64,000 nucleotides of DNA from Legionella_C sp963803545 (GTDB lineage Bacteria; Pseudomonadota; Gammaproteobacteria; Legionellales; Legionellaceae). The translations under genes were made by a program, and so were the position numbers. The number at the start of each line of letters is the position of its first letter. Position 1 is the first letter of the stretch. The stretch is taken from assembly GCA_963803545.1 (NCBI GenBank), contig CAWDMX010000004.1, forward strand, positions 496,001 through 560,000. The letters are read 5' to 3'. The notes beneath the pieces are model-generated. The model had not been told where the DNA came from, made no database searches, and saw nothing but the letters and a program-made list of their open reading frames with translations. Below are positions 17,239 through 26,842 of this stretch, in pieces.

Positions 17239-19587
17239 ATGCACGATTTAATGATTAGAAAAGTAGCAGTTTTAGGAGCCGGTGTGATGGGTGCGCAAAT
17301 TGCAGCGCATTGCGCTAACGCCGGATTTCACACGTTATTGTACGATTTAGCCGGGGAGGAGAAAAACAGAAACTCTATCGTCGATAAAGCGCTTAAAAAT
17401 CTTATAAAATTAAAACCCGCACCGCTTGGCAACGCGGATACCTTGGCGGGAATTTTCCCAAAAAACTACCAGGATAATTGCGAGGAGCTAAAAAACGCGG
17501 ACCTAATTATTGAGGCAATTGGTGAGCGTCTGGAGTGGAAAGAAAGTTTGTATAAGAAAATTGCGCCCTTTATAAACGATAAAACAATTCTTGTTTCTAA
17601 TACCTCGGGATTATCCATCAATACCCTAAGTAATTTTTTGCCGGATGATGTGCAAACACGCTTTTGCGGCGTGCATTTTTTTAATCCACCGCGTTATATG
17701 CATCTTGTTGAACTTATTCCTGCGGCTAAAACAACGCAGGCATTATTAGACAAGCTCGGAGTATGGCTTACGCATCGTCTTGGTAAGGGTGTGGTGCGCG
17801 CAAAAGACACACCTAATTTTATAGCCAATCGTATAGGGGTGTTTTCTTTATTAACAACGATGCATTACGCGCAGCAACTAAGTATTTCGCCTGCTGAGGT
17901 CGATTTATTGACGGGCGAATTAATTGGACGACCAAAATCAGCAACGTTTCGAACCATGGATGTGGTTGGACTAGACACCTTACAGCATGTTGTGGACACC
18001 ATGCATAACGAACTTAGCGCAGATCCCTGGCATTCGTTATTTCAATTGCCAAAATGGATTAAGCACTTAATAAACAAAGGACGTCTTGGCCAAAAATCAG
18101 GTGAAGGAATTTATAAAAAAAACGGTGTACGTATTGAAGTTGTATCTACAGATACGGGTGAGTACGAGCCGATAAAGGCGGAAATTAGTCCAGAGTTAGC
18201 ACAAATTTTAAAAGAAAAAGACGGGCAGAAAAGAATGCAGCGCCTTCTCGCCTCAGAAGATAAGCACGCGCAGTTTTTGGCGCTCTGCTATCGTGATTTG
18301 TTTCATTACTGCGCCTACCACCTTGCGGATATAGCCGAATCGGTTGCCGACATTGATTTGGCGATGCGCTGGGGATTTGGCTGGAACAAGGGGCCTTTTG
18401 AAATTTGGCAAGAATCCGGATTTTCTTTAATCACCGATTTCATCCAAGAAAAAAACAACCCACACCGGGGCAATTGCTTACCCCAATGGATGCATGAGGT
18501 TTCTAGTTTTTACAGTACCCAAGGAGCCTTTTCACCACACAAAGGTTTCCTTTCTCGAGATAATTTAGCGATTTACCAACGGCAATTGTCAAAACAACGC
18601 TTACCCGAAGAAAAACAGGGAAATGAGGCAATCGTTTATGAAAATGAGGGGGTAGTAGTAAACAAGATTAATAACGATATTCTAACGGTTGCGTTTAAAA
18701 CTAAAGCCAACACCTTCAATTCCCATGTGTTGGAGGGCCTAAATGAAGCACTGACTATTGCGGAAAACGAATACAAAGGACTTATTATTCATCAGAAAAG
18801 CAACACCACTTTTAGTGCTGGAGCCGATTTACAGTATATTGCGTTGCTAATGGAGCAGAATAAAAAAAATTCCATCGAGCAACTCATACATCAATTTCAA
18901 CAAACGGTGATGCGTATTAAGTACAGCGCTGTTCCCGTCGTTGCTGCTGTTCGCGGTAAAGCCTTAGGTGGCGGCTGTGAGTTGTTAATGCATTCCAACG
19001 CTGTTTGTGCCTTTGAAAGCTATCCTGGGCTGGTTGAAATTGGGGTAGGGCTCATTCCTGCCGGCGGGGGTTGTAAAGAGTTAGCGTTACGAGCGGCAGC
19101 TTTAGCGGGCGGCGAGGCGGTTTTTAATACGGTACAAAAATTCTTTCAACAGGTTGCTACAGGCTATGTTGCCAGCAGTGCTTTAGACGCAAAAACAGCC
19201 CATTTTCTTCAAGACAATGATGCAGTTGTTATGCATCGTGACGAAGTTTTGCACGCTGCAATCTCAAAGATTACGTATTTGCTTAACAACAATTACCAAC
19301 CGCCGGTTGCCAAATATTTCAAGGTTGCCGGTCTTGAGGGCGCAGCCCGCTTGCAAGCGGGTTTAGTCAATTGGTTGGAGGGCGATTTTATTTCTGCACA
19401 CGATTACCATATTGCTCTTAAGATTGCTCATATTTTATGCGGCGGGTCGGTTAATGAAGGCACGTTGGTGGACGAGTGGTGGCTTATGGAGCTTGAAAGA
19501 AAAGCCTTTATGGAATTGGTGGACAACACTTTAACCCAACAACGTATTACGCACCTGCTTGCTACAGGCAAGCATCTGCGTAATTAA
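17239..19587 (+). CDS. 3-hydroxyacyl-CoA dehydrogenase / enoyl-CoA hydratase, FadN-type order
   Basis: 782 aa bifunctional beta-oxidation enzyme. The N-terminal half is the dehydrogenase: Rossmann motif AVLGAGVMGAQIAAHCANAG, the GVHFFNPPRYMHLVE substrate region and NFIANRIG. The C-terminal half carries a crotonase fold: FSAGADLQYIALL oxyanion region and GKALGGGCELLMHSNAV with Glu-rich GLVEIGVGLIPAGGG. Dehydrogenase first and hydratase last is the order of Bacillus FadN, the reverse of E. coli FadB/FadJ. It is followed 12 bases later by a thiolase, its usual partner. Together they would carry enoyl-CoA intermediates, for instance crotonyl-CoA from lysine, to acetyl-CoA. Confidence 0.9.
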   Translation: MHDLMIRKVAVLGAGVMGAQIAAHCANAGFHTLLYDLAGEEKNRNSIVDKALKNLIKLKPAPLGNADTLAGIFPKNYQDNCEELKNADLIIEAIGERLEWKESLYKKIAPFINDKTILVSNTSGLSINTLSNFLPDDVQTRFCGVHFFNPPRYMHLVELIPAAKTTQALLDKLGVWLTHRLGKGVVRAKDTPNFIANRIGVFSLLTTMHYAQQLSISPAEVDLLTGELIGRPKSATFRTMDVVGLDTLQHVVDTMHNELSADPWHSLFQLPKWIKHLINKGRLGQKSGEGIYKKNGVRIEVVSTDTGEYEPIKAEISPELAQILKEKDGQKRMQRLLASEDKHAQFLALCYRDLFHYCAYHLADIAESVADIDLAMRWGFGWNKGPFEIWQESGFSLITDFIQEKNNPHRGNCLPQWMHEVSSFYSTQGAFSPHKGFLSRDNLAIYQRQLSKQRLPEEKQGNEAIVYENEGVVVNKINNDILTVAFKTKANTFNSHVLEGLNEALTIAENEYKGLIIHQKSNTTFSAGADLQYIALLMEQNKKNSIEQLIHQFQQTVMRIKYSAVPVVAAVRGKALGGGCELLMHSNAVCAFESYPGLVEIGVGLIPAGGGCKELALRAAALAGGEAVFNTVQKFFQQVATGYVASSALDAKTAHFLQDNDAVVMHRDEVLHAAISKITYLLNNNYQPPVAKYFKVAGLEGAARLQAGLVNWLEGDFISAHDYHIALKIAHILCGGSVNEGTLVDEWWLMELERKAFMELVDNTLTQQRITHLLATGKHLRN

Positions 19588-19599
19588 GCCGGAGAATTT

Positions 19600-20784
19600 A
19601 TGAACGATGTATTTATAGTTGACATTTTACGAACACCGGTAGGTAAAGCACCTCGGGGTGTTTTTAAACACACCCTGCCCGATACCTTACTTGCGCACTG
19701 CATCACGAATATTATGCAACGCAATCCCTCCGTAGACTGGCACGAGATAGGGGATGTGGTTATTGGTTGTGCTATGCCCGAAGCAGAACAGGGCATGAAC
19801 GTTGCTCGGATTGCCTCGCTTCTTGGAGGAATGCCTCAGTCCGTACCGGCGATGACTATTAATCGATTTTGCTCCTCCGGTTTGCAAAGTATCGCCACAG
19901 CTGCGGCCAGTATTCAGAATGGATCGATGGGGTTGGCCTTAGCCGGTGGTGTTGAAAGCATGTCAATGGTGCCGCTGGGTGGAAACAAATATACCACGAA
20001 CCCTGAAATATTCAGTGATGAAAATCGCGCTATCGCTTTTGGTATGGGTATTACGGCTGAAAACGTGGCTAAACAATGGAATATTAGCCGCGAACAACAA
20101 GACGAGTTTGCTACACAAAGTCATTTCAAAGCAATTAATGCTCAAAAAAAAGGATATTTCACTAGTGAAATATGCCCCATTGAACTTTCTGCGCCCACCT
20201 TCGATTGCGCCCGTCGTGAGGCAGGGTTACAAACGAGAACCGTACGCGAAGACGAAGGACCGAGACAGGACACCTCCTACGATGCTATTGCTGCGTTAAA
20301 ACCGGTTTTTGCTCGTAAAGGTTCGGTTACCGCCGGAAACAGTTCGCAAACAAGCGACGGTGCGGCCATTGCTTTATTAGCAAATGAAGAAGCCTTGCAT
20401 CGGTTTAACCTTCAGCCACGAGCGCGGTTGTTAAGTTTTGCGGTGGCGGGTGTCCCCCCAGAGATAATGGGAATTGGTCCGATAAAAGCAATTCCAATGG
20501 CTTTAAAAAAAGCGGGAATTAGCCTGAGCCAATTGGATTGGATTGAGTTAAACGAGGCTTTTGCGGCTCAGGCCTTGGCCGTGATTACAACCCTAGAGCT
20601 GCCGGTTGATAAAGTGAATCCCCTTGGTGGTGCAATTGCTTTAGGCCATCCTTTAGGCGCCACCGGTACTATTCGCACGGCGACCCTTTTGCATAATTTA
20701 AAAAGAATTAACGGTCGTTACGGAATGGTAACCATGTGTATTGGCACGGGTATGGGGGCTGCGGCAATTTTTGAAGCTTTATAA
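19600..20784 (+). CDS. fadA: Acetyl-CoA C-acyltransferase (beta-oxidation thiolase)
   Basis: 394 aa thiolase. The acylated Cys is in TINRFCSSGLQSIATAA, the His base in GGAIALGHPLGATG and the second Cys in MCIGTGMGAA. It cleaves 3-ketoacyl-CoA with CoA to acetyl-CoA and a shortened acyl-CoA. GGAG precedes the ATG. It is the last gene of the four-gene cluster begun by the saccharopine/lysine dehydrogenase. Whether it prefers long chains or acetoacetyl-CoA cannot be told here. The symbol is by family. Confidence 0.88.
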   Translation: MNDVFIVDILRTPVGKAPRGVFKHTLPDTLLAHCITNIMQRNPSVDWHEIGDVVIGCAMPEAEQGMNVARIASLLGGMPQSVPAMTINRFCSSGLQSIATAAASIQNGSMGLALAGGVESMSMVPLGGNKYTTNPEIFSDENRAIAFGMGITAENVAKQWNISREQQDEFATQSHFKAINAQKKGYFTSEICPIELSAPTFDCARREAGLQTRTVREDEGPRQDTSYDAIAALKPVFARKGSVTAGNSSQTSDGAAIALLANEEALHRFNLQPRARLLSFAVAGVPPEIMGIGPIKAIPMALKKAGISLSQLDWIELNEAFAAQALAVITTLELPVDKVNPLGGAIALGHPLGATGTIRTATLLHNLKRINGRYGMVTMCIGTGMGAAAIFEAL

Positions 20785-21358
20785 ATAAATTTGATTTGTA
20801 GCGCTCTTGACCTACGCTTTAATAAATACCCCTGAAAGGATTGTGTATGCGTGCGCTCATTTTTGCGGCTTGTTTGGCCACCAACATTGCTTTTGCCGAT
20901 GAAATTGTGGGTTTCACAGCGTTTGAAAACGGCGATTACAGCACAGCCTACCCTCACTTGAATCAAGCGGCCAGTGAAGGCAACGATGAGGCAATGTATT
21001 TATTAGGGCGCATGTTTCAATACGGCTATGGAATTAATAAAGACGAGGCTCAAGCTTTTGCGTGGTATGAAAAAGCGGCGGCACACAATAATACTCTGGC
21101 GCAATTAAGCCTTGGGTATTTATACGATGCAGGCAAAGGAGTCAAACAGAATTATCAACAAGCATTTCACTGGTACAGTCAAGCCGCTAAAAATAATAAT
21201 CCCATTGCACAGCGTAATATAGGCTTGATGTACGCCGTGGGTGATGGGGTAGCTGTTAATGAAAAAGAGGCGTTTACGTGGTTTAAAAAATCCGCCGAAC
21301 AAAACTATGGAAAAGCCCAGGTTAATCTTGCCGCCTTGTATATGACCGGTACGGGAGT

Positions 21359-22739
21359 CACGGCGTTTTCATGAGTAAAATTTAGGCATAATATTTCACT
21401 AAAAAATTGTATACTCTCCATTTTTATAAATGGATTTTGTTAACAAATGTCTGATGTTATTGACAAGCTAAATCAATTTAATGACCCACGAGACTCTAAA
21501 AAAGTCATTCATCCTCTAGCCACTATTTTGTTTATTGCCGTTTGCGCCATTTTTTGCGGAGCGGAAGGCTGGGAAGATATTGTCTTATGGGCGGAAAGTC
21601 ACCAAGATTGGCTGAGGAAGTATATTGACCTTAGCCATGGCCTTCCTAGCTACAGCACTTATCGACGCGCGTTTATTATCATTTCTCCGGCTTGTTGGAG
21701 TAGGTTAATACGCGATGTTGTTTGGTCATCTAACCCCGAGCGAAAAAAGGAAGATCAAGTGCCCATTGATGGGAAAACATTACGTGCCAGCAAGTGTGAT
21801 GCGAAGGGAGTCAAAGCAATACAAATGGTTAGTGCCTGGAGCGTTGAAAATAGTATTATTTTAGGTGAGGTGAAAACGGATAGTAAATCAAATGAAATAA
21901 CGGCTATTCCATTACTGCTTGAGCTGTTAGACCTGGAAGGAGCAACCGTTTCTTTAGATGCTATGGGCTGCAATGAAAAAATCATCTCTAAAATTTTAGA
22001 ACAAGAAGCACATTATGTTATCAAGCTAAAGAAGAATCAGCCTAAATTATTTGAAGCTATTGAAAAATATTCTCAAAACCAAGGTAAATCAATGGATAAT
22101 GTAGTGGATGATTATTTTGATGAATCTCATGGGCGCTGTGTTCGCCGGCGCTATTTTGCCTTTGATGTTCCTCAAGATATCCAAAAATTAGGATTTACTC
22201 AAATGAAGACCATTATTGCTACTGAAACAATTAGCTCAAGTAAATATACAAAAGAGACAAGTACTGAATGGCGTTACTATTTAACTGATCATGACAAATT
22301 AAACTCCAAATTAGCAAGCTATGTGCGTGGTCACTGGGGCGTGGAAGCAATGCACTGGTGTTTAGATGTGCACTTAAATGATGACAAAGATAAAAAATAC
22401 GAAGAAAATGCGGCTGAGAACTTTGCAAGAACAAAAAGGTTTTTATTCAATCTTGTAAAATCAAAGCCGCCTAAAGGAAAAAAAAGAAGTCTCCGATTAA
22501 ATTTAAAGTTAGTTGGCTGGAATCTTGATTATTTAGCAAGATTAATTTTTAGCTGATGGTTTAGGATCAACTTCATGTAAGAAAAATGGTTGTTTTTTTT
22601 CTGCTCGCCTAAAATATGGGGCAAAAGTTTCTGTATTGTTGGTTTCATAGTTCAGGATAAATTTGGGTGGAAAGGGATTAGAATTTTATTTTATTTTCCT
22701 CATCACTAATGATCAATTATTACTCATGAAAACGCCGTG
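21359..22739 (+). mobile_element. ISAs1-family insertion sequence, complete
   Basis: 1381 bp bounded by perfect 20-bp terminal inverted repeats CACGGCGTTTTCATGAGTAA, flanked by a 10-bp direct target duplication GTACGGGAGT (21349-21358 and 22740-22749). One intact transposase gene lies inside. Size, CA-type ends and duplication length fit the ISAs1 family. Element and duplication are free of mismatches at the ends, which points to recent transposition into the Sel1 gene. Confidence 0.95.
21447..22556 (+). CDS. ISAs1-family transposase
   Basis: 369 aa DDE transposase. The N-terminal segment FNDPRDSKKVIHPLATILFI and the following CAEGW-like GAEGWEDIVLWAESH region are diagnostic. IDGKTLRASK carries the first catalytic Asp, SLDAMGCNEKII the second, and RGHWGVEAMHWCLDVHLNDD the last, with its Glu. 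The frame is intact and full length, so the element could still be active. It opens 88 bases inside the left terminal repeat. Confidence 0.95.
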   Translation: MSDVIDKLNQFNDPRDSKKVIHPLATILFIAVCAIFCGAEGWEDIVLWAESHQDWLRKYIDLSHGLPSYSTYRRAFIIISPACWSRLIRDVVWSSNPERKKEDQVPIDGKTLRASKCDAKGVKAIQMVSAWSVENSIILGEVKTDSKSNEITAIPLLLELLDLEGATVSLDAMGCNEKIISKILEQEAHYVIKLKKNQPKLFEAIEKYSQNQGKSMDNVVDDYFDESHGRCVRRRYFAFDVPQDIQKLGFTQMKTIIATETISSSKYTKETSTEWRYYLTDHDKLNSKLASYVRGHWGVEAMHWCLDVHLNDDKDKKYEENAAENFARTKRFLFNLVKSKPPKGKKRSLRLNLKLVGWNLDYLARLIFS

Positions 22740-23520
22740 GTACGGGAGTAAAGAAAAACAGCGCTCAGGCCTTGTATTGGTACACCAAAGCGGCCGAGCA
22801 GGGCGAGGTGAAGGGCCAGTATAGTGTTGGGCTGTTGTATACCGGTAACTTTGGCATCCCTGCAAATTTTAAAAAGTCGTTTTACTGGTTTGCAAAAGCG
22901 GCCGTCCAAGGCAGCAGAGGCGCGCAGGCTTATTTAGGGTACTACTATTTGAATGGCTTAGGCACCGAAAGCGATGCCGCAAAAGCGGCCAATTGGTATA
23001 AGCAAGCGGCTGAACAAGGTCATGATGAAGCGCAATTGCAGCTGGGTCAGTTGTTGTTAAGCGGAACGGGTATTGATAAGGACTACAAACAGTCGGTGTA
23101 TTGGTTTACGCGCAGCGCTATGCAGGGCAATACCGATGCGCAACGTAAATTAGCGTATATGTATCTTGCCGGACTGGGTTTAAACGAAGATAAAAGCAAA
23201 GCTTACGCTTGGTTGAAGATATCCGTTGAAGGTAAAAACGAGCAAGCGAATATTGAAATAAAACGGTTGCAACCGAAGCTGTCTGCTGCGGAAATTAAAA
23301 TATCTGAACGAGTGTATTCAGAAATTAAAAACAAGGATTTTATTGCTGAGCAATACGAAGAGGAAAACTAGTTTTTTTTGAACCCCTGTTGCACCGCAAA
23401 ATGTTGGTTGCGGCGTTCGCGTATTGCGTCTTTACAGAGCCTATAAACACATAAACTTTCTAGTTGCATTCTACGCAGTGCTTATTCTTAAACAGTTCAT
23501 TATTTGATAAGGGGGGTTTG

Positions 23521-23562
23521 CTCAAGCGCGTAAAGTCGTTTTTGAAAAGACGACTGCTTGAG
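23521..23562 (+). promoter_or_regulatory. Two-tier stem-loop upstream of the Wip-like gene
   Basis: CTCAAGC (23521-23527) pairs with GCTTGAG (23556-23562), and inside it AGTCG pairs with CGACT. There is no T run after it, so a terminator for the Sel1 gene is doubtful. A TATACT box at 23635-23640 follows, a plausible -10 for the gene at 23674, but without a good -35. The rest of the 23372-23673 gap is unremarkable. Confidence 0.35.
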
Positions 23563-23673
23563 ACGCGTTCATCGCGTTCTTTGCAGCTAACCCGTGGGGT
23601 GGGGTGCGTTAATAATGTCTTAACATTGTTGCCTTATACTTTTATTAAGTAGATTCTAATGAGGATATTGAAT

Positions 23674-25443
23674 ATGACCTTCGAACTTGATGAAAAAGAA
23701 GTGAATATTTACGAGCATCCAACGGAAACAGTTCCGCACTTAGGTTCCGCCACTATTGGCGACCTGCACGGCAACGCACTAAAGTTTGTTTATTTTCTGC
23801 TCTACAACAACGTCGTTCGCTTTAAAAACGACTCTACTAAAAAGCAAGACTATGCTCAATTTGTCGAGATTTATGAAGGACTTGCGAGCGCTCAGGCTAT
23901 CGAAGACCCCGATACAAAAAAAGCAAAACTCCACGAAATCATAAATTCATTTAAAGATTTCATGGGCAAGTTGGAAGTAACCGACCAGGCGTCGTTCGTT
24001 CGCCTAATTGGAGATGAGCTAGCCGATAGGGGAAGTAACGACTACCTCACTTTAAAGATATTGGAGTTTTTACACGCTAATGCAGTAAAATGTGCAATCA
24101 CTATTTCCAATCATAGCAACGACTTTATTACGGCTTACGAAAAGATAAGTGAGGGAAAATTTGGAGAAGCCATAGGGATTTCAACGCGTCAAAAACCCTC
24201 TTTTATCGGCTTACAGTCGTTAATTGAGGAAGGGATTGTTCCCTTAACTGACATTACTAAGATTGTAGAAACTATCTATAAACCGACACTAAAAGTCATT
24301 GATTACACCTTAAGTGATGAGGGTATCAGCTTATTTACTCACGCTCCGGTTCGCTTTGATATTATTAAAGATCTTGCTCTTAAAATGCGTGTTGTTTACA
24401 ACGATTCAACAGCCGAAGCATTGGCGAAAACTATTGATCAAATAAATAAAGTATTTGCAAGAGTTGTCCAAGACAACAAAGTCCATGAATTATTGGATAC
24501 CCCTGACCTTGATGGCGCAGCTTTGACACCCGAACAAAGACAGGAATACCCTCTGGTTCATATTATCTGGAATCGTATGCCGGCAAACTCGGACGAGCTG
24601 GACTCTGTGGAGGTAAGACCCGACAAGGTAAATGATTTTGCTATTAAATACGTTCATGGCCATGACGGGGCGCAATCCACCTTAGACCATGTTTACAATG
24701 TTGATACTGATTTGGGTAAGGTTTCTAGAGCTAAAGTTGAAATGCTTGTAGCTGAGGGTAAAGCAGAACTAGTTGTCCTCAAAGCTCAATTAGCCGGTAC
24801 CATAACGACTAGCTTAAATTCCGATTACTTAGAAGGTAGAATTGCAGAAATAGAAAAAGAGTTAACGGAGAATACCGGGAGCTTGGGTTTATACAAAGGC
24901 ATAAATTCTAATGAAAGCGCTTCACTTGCTGATCAACAGGATGAAAATTTTGATAAAATGTGCAAATTCACACAAATACTGGAGAAAGCTTTTGCTGAAT
25001 TTAGTACTAATCTTTCAAGCGATCCGGCGGTCGAAGACAAAAAGAGTCAATACCAAAACGCTTTAAACGACGCTGCGTTCGCCTATTCAACGAGCTCACA
25101 CGGTGAACAAAGCCGTTCCGAATTTAAAGACGCCATTAATAAAGCAAGCGCGACGTTTATTAACGGGGCTGGGCTTAATAAAGATCCTACGGTTTGGAGC
25201 TGGAGGGCGCGTAATTTCGCGAAAGTGGTGGTTAATATCTGTTCCACTGTATTCACTCTTGGGATAGTGAATGCAATTAATTATAAATTTACCGGTCAAG
25301 CGTTGCTTTTTTCTAAAACTAAAGCTGAAGAAAAAACGGGCGCGTTTAATACTGCATTTTTTAAAAATGCGGTGTCGGTGTTGGATTCTAAAAATAATCC
25401 TTCCGAGCCGAATGATGAGCCACCAAAGAAAAATAGCCCCTAG
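23674..25443 (+). CDS. PPP-type metallophosphoesterase, Wip-family effector-like
   Basis: 589 aa from ATG 23674, chosen because GAGG lies ten bases upstream; ATG 23659 is also in frame. The metal-binding motifs of calcineurin-like phosphoesterases are in order: GDLHGN (29-34), GDELADRG (113-120), SNHS in place of GNHE (145-148), and HGHD (328-331). This pattern with a long C-terminal extension recalls the Legionella Dot/Icm effectors WipA and WipB, which are protein phosphatases acting in the host cell; that comparison is from memory. The C-terminal 250 residues are helical, with one hydrophobic segment near residue 510-530 that could bind membrane. The gene stands alone on the plus strand, facing the ubiquitin-like gene. 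Secretion is inferred. Confidence 0.72.
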   Translation: MTFELDEKEVNIYEHPTETVPHLGSATIGDLHGNALKFVYFLLYNNVVRFKNDSTKKQDYAQFVEIYEGLASAQAIEDPDTKKAKLHEIINSFKDFMGKLEVTDQASFVRLIGDELADRGSNDYLTLKILEFLHANAVKCAITISNHSNDFITAYEKISEGKFGEAIGISTRQKPSFIGLQSLIEEGIVPLTDITKIVETIYKPTLKVIDYTLSDEGISLFTHAPVRFDIIKDLALKMRVVYNDSTAEALAKTIDQINKVFARVVQDNKVHELLDTPDLDGAALTPEQRQEYPLVHIIWNRMPANSDELDSVEVRPDKVNDFAIKYVHGHDGAQSTLDHVYNVDTDLGKVSRAKVEMLVAEGKAELVVLKAQLAGTITTSLNSDYLEGRIAEIEKELTENTGSLGLYKGINSNESASLADQQDENFDKMCKFTQILEKAFAEFSTNLSSDPAVEDKKSQYQNALNDAAFAYSTSSHGEQSRSEFKDAINKASATFINGAGLNKDPTVWSWRARNFAKVVVNICSTVFTLGIVNAINYKFTGQALLFSKTKAEEKTGAFNTAFFKNAVSVLDSKNNPSEPNDEPPKKNSP

Positions 25444-25488
25444 TGTTTTGAAAGCGTCTTTTCGTGGGCCTAACATTTTGGCTGAAAA

Positions 25489-25546
25489 AGAGTTTCTGTA
25501 TTGATGACAGCTTTTAATCGTTGAAATCAAATTAACCAGAAACTCT
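25489..25546. terminator. Inverted repeat between convergent genes
   Basis: AGAGTTTCTG (25489-25498) and CAGAAACTCT (25537-25546) form perfect 10-bp arms around a 38-base loop, exactly between the stops of the Wip-like gene and the minus-strand ubiquitin-like gene. The place fits a shared terminator or mRNA 3' end, but the loop is long and no U tract follows. Function is uncertain. Confidence 0.35.
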
Positions 25547-25561
25547 CAAGCGGTTTCAGCA

Positions 25562-26833
25562 TTAGGGATTGGTTTCTTTCACTAAAATGTCAGGGTTGTT
25601 ACCGATTGTGAAGCGGTTTTTGTGGGTGGAGTTTTCAAAGAGGCTATTCAAACAAAGTACGCGCTCGCTGGCAGCTTTATCTGTTTCATGTTGCTCAAGA
25701 GCTTTTAAGAAGGTTGAAAGCTGTCGACTAAGACAGAAGCCATCGGTAGGGTCTACGTAATGAGCCGAATACCCTAAGACCGAAAGCTCCTCTACACAGG
25801 CGCTATCACTCTCAAAGAAAACACAATCACGACTATCTGTAATTTTTAATGAGGCTTCTAAAGCACGTCGTATCGATTGCTTGTGTTGAAAATTATCCTC
25901 GCCCCAGTACGCTACCTGCATACTATCAATATTTTGTACGAATGGAGCTTCACTGCAAGTCGTTGCGTAATTTTGGGGGTCGTAGACTGCCGAGGCGTAA
26001 ATGGGCGGGAACAATAAGTTTTTTGAGGCGCAGGCATGCTTCATCCGTTCAATAAAATAAAGTTGGTCCTTTAAGCTGTATTTGGAAAATAAGACTAATT
26101 TATACCCATGCGCGTCAATAAGCGTATTTAAGCAGGCAATAATTAAAACGCCTTCCGTTACTAAATGGATTGCTTCAATTTCGGCGTACTCATCAAGCAC
26201 TAAATCAGTAGCATTGATGCGCTGCTTAGCGTCTACAATAGAACCTGCGTATACTTCTTCAATACTGATTGTAAGAAATAAATTGGGGGCTAAAGCCGGA
26301 GCGCGTAAGGCTTGTATACGGTTAATAATCCACTCAGAAAGATATTCGTAAAAGAGCGTATCTGAAACCGCTGGGTCCACTTGGTCGCGGCAGGTTTTTA
26401 GTAATAAGATAAATACGTTTACAAGGCTCGTGCTGCCTGCGAGCTCTTCAGCTAAGGATTTTGTAGAGCGCAATAACGTACTAAACTCCTCTAAATCTCG
26501 AACCAACTCCTGCGTTGCGTCCTCTTCATCGCCTGCATCGGGTAAGTTAAGTTGTATTTCCTCTTCTAAAATCTCCACCGCTGGTTGGAAAATTTTAACC
26601 AAATCGACCTTATTCAAGGTCGAAATTACCACGCTCAACACACTGTTTTCTGTGATTGAGTATTGGCTCATAGCAGAATCGTTGAATACAATCTGTTGCT
26701 TGTAAAAAAGCCAAATTTGACGAAAATGCACCCGTAATTTTTTAGCGACTTTCTGTTTTATGGAAGATATAGGCTCTTCGGGATCAATATCTAATTCAAT
26801 TTTTGTACCAGACAGCTCAAAAAATAGCTTCAT
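25562..26833 (-). CDS. Protein with N-terminal ubiquitin-like domain, effector-like
   Basis: 423 aa. Residues 1-73 align with ubiquitin throughout: MKLFFELSGTKIELDIDPEE corresponds to the first two strands, then a helix ISSIKQKVAKKL, then IWLFYKQQIVFNDSAMSQYS and SVLSVVIST as the last strand. There is no terminal GlyGly; the chain runs on. The middle (85-200) is helical and acidic. The C-terminal half has LVLFSKYSLKDQL, then HKQSIRRALEASL and CVFFESDSACVEELSVLGY, which recall motifs II-IV of HAD hydrolases, but no DxD nucleophile motif is clear, so catalysis is doubtful. Ubiquitin-like folds in bacterial proteins often serve to engage the host ubiquitin system. A good GGAG lies 7 bases before the ATG and partly inside a large dyad. 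Confidence 0.7.
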   Translation of the reverse strand: MKLFFELSGTKIELDIDPEEPISSIKQKVAKKLRVHFRQIWLFYKQQIVFNDSAMSQYSITENSVLSVVISTLNKVDLVKIFQPAVEILEEEIQLNLPDAGDEEDATQELVRDLEEFSTLLRSTKSLAEELAGSTSLVNVFILLLKTCRDQVDPAVSDTLFYEYLSEWIINRIQALRAPALAPNLFLTISIEEVYAGSIVDAKQRINATDLVLDEYAEIEAIHLVTEGVLIIACLNTLIDAHGYKLVLFSKYSLKDQLYFIERMKHACASKNLLFPPIYASAVYDPQNYATTCSEAPFVQNIDSMQVAYWGEDNFQHKQSIRRALEASLKITDSRDCVFFESDSACVEELSVLGYSAHYVDPTDGFCLSRQLSTFLKALEQHETDKAASERVLCLNSLFENSTHKNRFTIGNNPDILVKETNP

Positions 26834-26842
26834 AAATAAACT

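Larger units (their letters stand above)
20841..23371 (+). pseudogene. Sel1-repeat protein gene interrupted by an ISAs1 element
   Basis: The left part (20841-21358) encodes a signal peptide (MRALIFAACLATNIAFA) and the first Sel1-like repeats. The right part (22750-23371) continues in the same frame after removing the element and one copy of its 10-bp target duplication. The restored gene would be 1140 bp, 379 aa, with about eight Sel1 repeats of the type AQLSLGYLYDAGKGVKQNY. Sel1 proteins are secreted or periplasmic scaffolds; in Legionella, LpnE and EnhC aid host entry and survival. Because both halves have intact reading frames and no other lesions, the insertion looks recent. The left fragment would still yield a secreted truncated protein. 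Confidence 0.93.

Noticed and set aside
25562..26200. Active HAD phosphatase in the ubiquitin-like protein
   Set aside because: Segments like motifs II-IV can be seen but the DxD nucleophile motif cannot, so catalysis is not claimed.
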